From the NCBI GenBank assembly GCA_021815245.1, contig JAKAHF010000191.1, positions 1 through 5,606 on the forward strand: DNA of 5,606 nt. Reading direction: 5' to 3'. Positions 4,805 to 5,606 of the stretch are shown in pieces. The notes below the pieces were generated by a model. That model was not told where the DNA came from, searched no databases, and saw only the letters and a list, made by a program, of their open reading frames with translations. A program made the translations under genes and the position numbers. Position 1 is the first letter of the stretch. Each line of letters begins with the position of its first letter. The stretch comes from Actinomycetes bacterium. Its GTDB lineage: Bacteria; Actinomycetota; Thermoleophilia; RBG-16-64-13.

Positions 4805-5606
4805 GTGGACTTCTACCAGGGACGAATTCTACGAGTCGATCTGACGGGTTCAACGGCGGTCGTCGAACCGCTGAACCTGGAGTGGGCCAGGCGCTATCTG
4901 GGGGGCAAGGGCCTGCTCTTGCGCTACATGTGGGAGTACGTTCCGCCACGGGTCGACCCCTGGTCGCCCGAGAACCCCGTGTTTCTCATGACGGGTCCTT
5001 TGGCGGGCACCAACGTCAGTACCGGTTCGCGCCTTGTCGTCGGAGCGAAGAGCGTCACCACCGGGGTGCTCGACGACAGCTATGTGGGGGGATCGTTCGC
5101 TCCCGAGATGAAGTTCGCGGGCTACGACGCCATCATCATCACCGGAGCCGCGCCTCGTCCCACCGTTTTGTGGATCAAGGACGACGAGGTGCAGTTCCTG
5201 CCGGCGGAGGAGAAATACTGGGGTCTCAAGACTTCGGAGATCGAAGAGGCTCTCAGGAACGATCTCGATCCGCAGGCCAAGGTGTTGTCCATCGGTCCGG
5301 CCGGCGAGAACCGCATCCCGTGGGCGTGTCTCAGTACCGACCAGTTTCACAAAGCGGGGCGTGGCGGTCACGGCGCCCTCTTCGGCGCCAAGAACCTCAA
5401 AGCGGTCGCCGTTCGCGGCACCGGTTCTGTCAGGGTTGGTGACGCCAGGGCGTTTCTCGCCGACATGGCGCGCATCCACTCCGAATATGTGCTGACCGGC
5501 GACAACCTGTGGGCAAACGAGGAGGGCACTCCGATCCTCGTCGACCCGGTCGATGGCGCCGGGGCCATCCCCACGCGCAACTGGTCGGCCGGCAGCTTCG
5601 ACCAGG
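4805..5606 (+). CDS. Aldehyde:ferredoxin oxidoreductase family protein (tungsten/molybdenum pterin enzyme), N-terminal part, cut by window
   Basis: Cytosolic, oxygen-sensitive enzyme family that oxidises aldehydes to carboxylic acids with a W- or Mo-bis-pterin cofactor and a 4Fe-4S cluster, passing electrons to ferredoxin or partner proteins. About 267 of an expected 600 or so residues are visible, with no stop. They cover the N-terminal AOR domain and the start of the next: GRILRVDLTGS (6-16), YLGGKGL (31-37), MTGPLAGTNVSTGSR (62-76), VGGSFAPEMKFAGYDAIIITG (94-114), SIGPAGEN (162-169) and the pterin-binding GRGGHGALFGAKNLKAV (185-201). Arg76 matches the conserved pterin-contacting arginine of Pyrococcus AOR. 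The NSGG stretch of that enzyme is YVGG here. The CxxCxxxC cluster ligands lie beyond the edge. The GTG start is backed by GAGGAGG and by the match beginning at once. Divergent from the permease; likely oxidises an aldehyde made by the neighbouring enzymes (inferred). AOR, GAPOR, FOR or WOR subtype cannot be told. Confidence 0.93.
   Translation, partial: MDFYQGRILRVDLTGSTAVVEPLNLEWARRYLGGKGLLLRYMWEYVPPRVDPWSPENPVFLMTGPLAGTNVSTGSRLVVGAKSVTTGVLDDSYVGGSFAPEMKFAGYDAIIITGAAPRPTVLWIKDDEVQFLPAEEKYWGLKTSEIEEALRNDLDPQAKVLSIGPAGENRIPWACLSTDQFHKAGRGGHGALFGAKNLKAVAVRGTGSVRVGDARAFLADMARIHSEYVLTGDNLWANEEGTPILVDPVDGAGAIPTRNWSAGSFDQ

Noticed and set aside
4666..5442. A 258-codon open frame on the plus strand overlapping AOR
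   Set aside because: It is in another frame from the AOR coding sequence, which has clear domain motifs; this frame gives an Arg/Ser/Gly-rich product without a ribosome binding site.

Overview
The window is GC-rich (about 60% or slightly more by eye) and gene-dense, and two of its four genes start with GTG. It reads like a chromosomal metabolic locus from a high-GC bacterium. An aldehyde:ferredoxin oxidoreductase (AOR) gene suggests an anaerobic or facultatively anaerobic lifestyle. An actinobacterial or similar source fits, but the sequence alone does not fix the taxonomy. I see no rRNA, tRNA, CRISPR array, transposase or other mobile element.

Layout: three genes lie in tandem on the minus strand. 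In transcription order they are a 570-residue APC-superfamily permease (4536-2824), a 401-residue saccharopine/carboxynorspermidine dehydrogenase-family protein (2702-1497), and a class III PLP aminotransferase of the glutamate-1-semialdehyde-aminomutase-like branch (1218 to beyond position 1, 3' end missing). A tungsten/molybdenum AOR-family gene diverges on the plus strand from 4805 and runs off the right edge, so only about 267 N-terminal residues are visible. The divergent genes are separated by 268 bp. That gap holds two perfect dyads of the form 6-7 bp / 9-bp spacer / 6-7 bp and short direct repeats, which fits a shared control region.

Inferred function: the permease most resembles the polyamine:H+ symporter branch of APC carriers. 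The dehydrogenase resembles carboxynorspermidine dehydrogenase along its whole length, but its Rossmann fold has an acidic, NAD-type residue (Asp32). Together with an aminotransferase and an aldehyde-oxidising enzyme, this suggests uptake of an amine or amino acid, NAD-linked and PLP-linked removal of nitrogen to give a semialdehyde or aldehyde, and ferredoxin-linked oxidation of that aldehyde to an acid. The substrate cannot be read from the sequence. The gene families are firm; the pathway is a hypothesis.

The two gaps inside the minus-strand cluster (121 and 278 nt) are unusually rich in perfect GC-rich inverted repeats. The longer one, just before the aminotransferase, has at least five short stem-loops and may be a structured leader, an mRNA-processing region or a partial terminator. 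The long open frames antisense to the real genes are judged to be GC-driven shadows.
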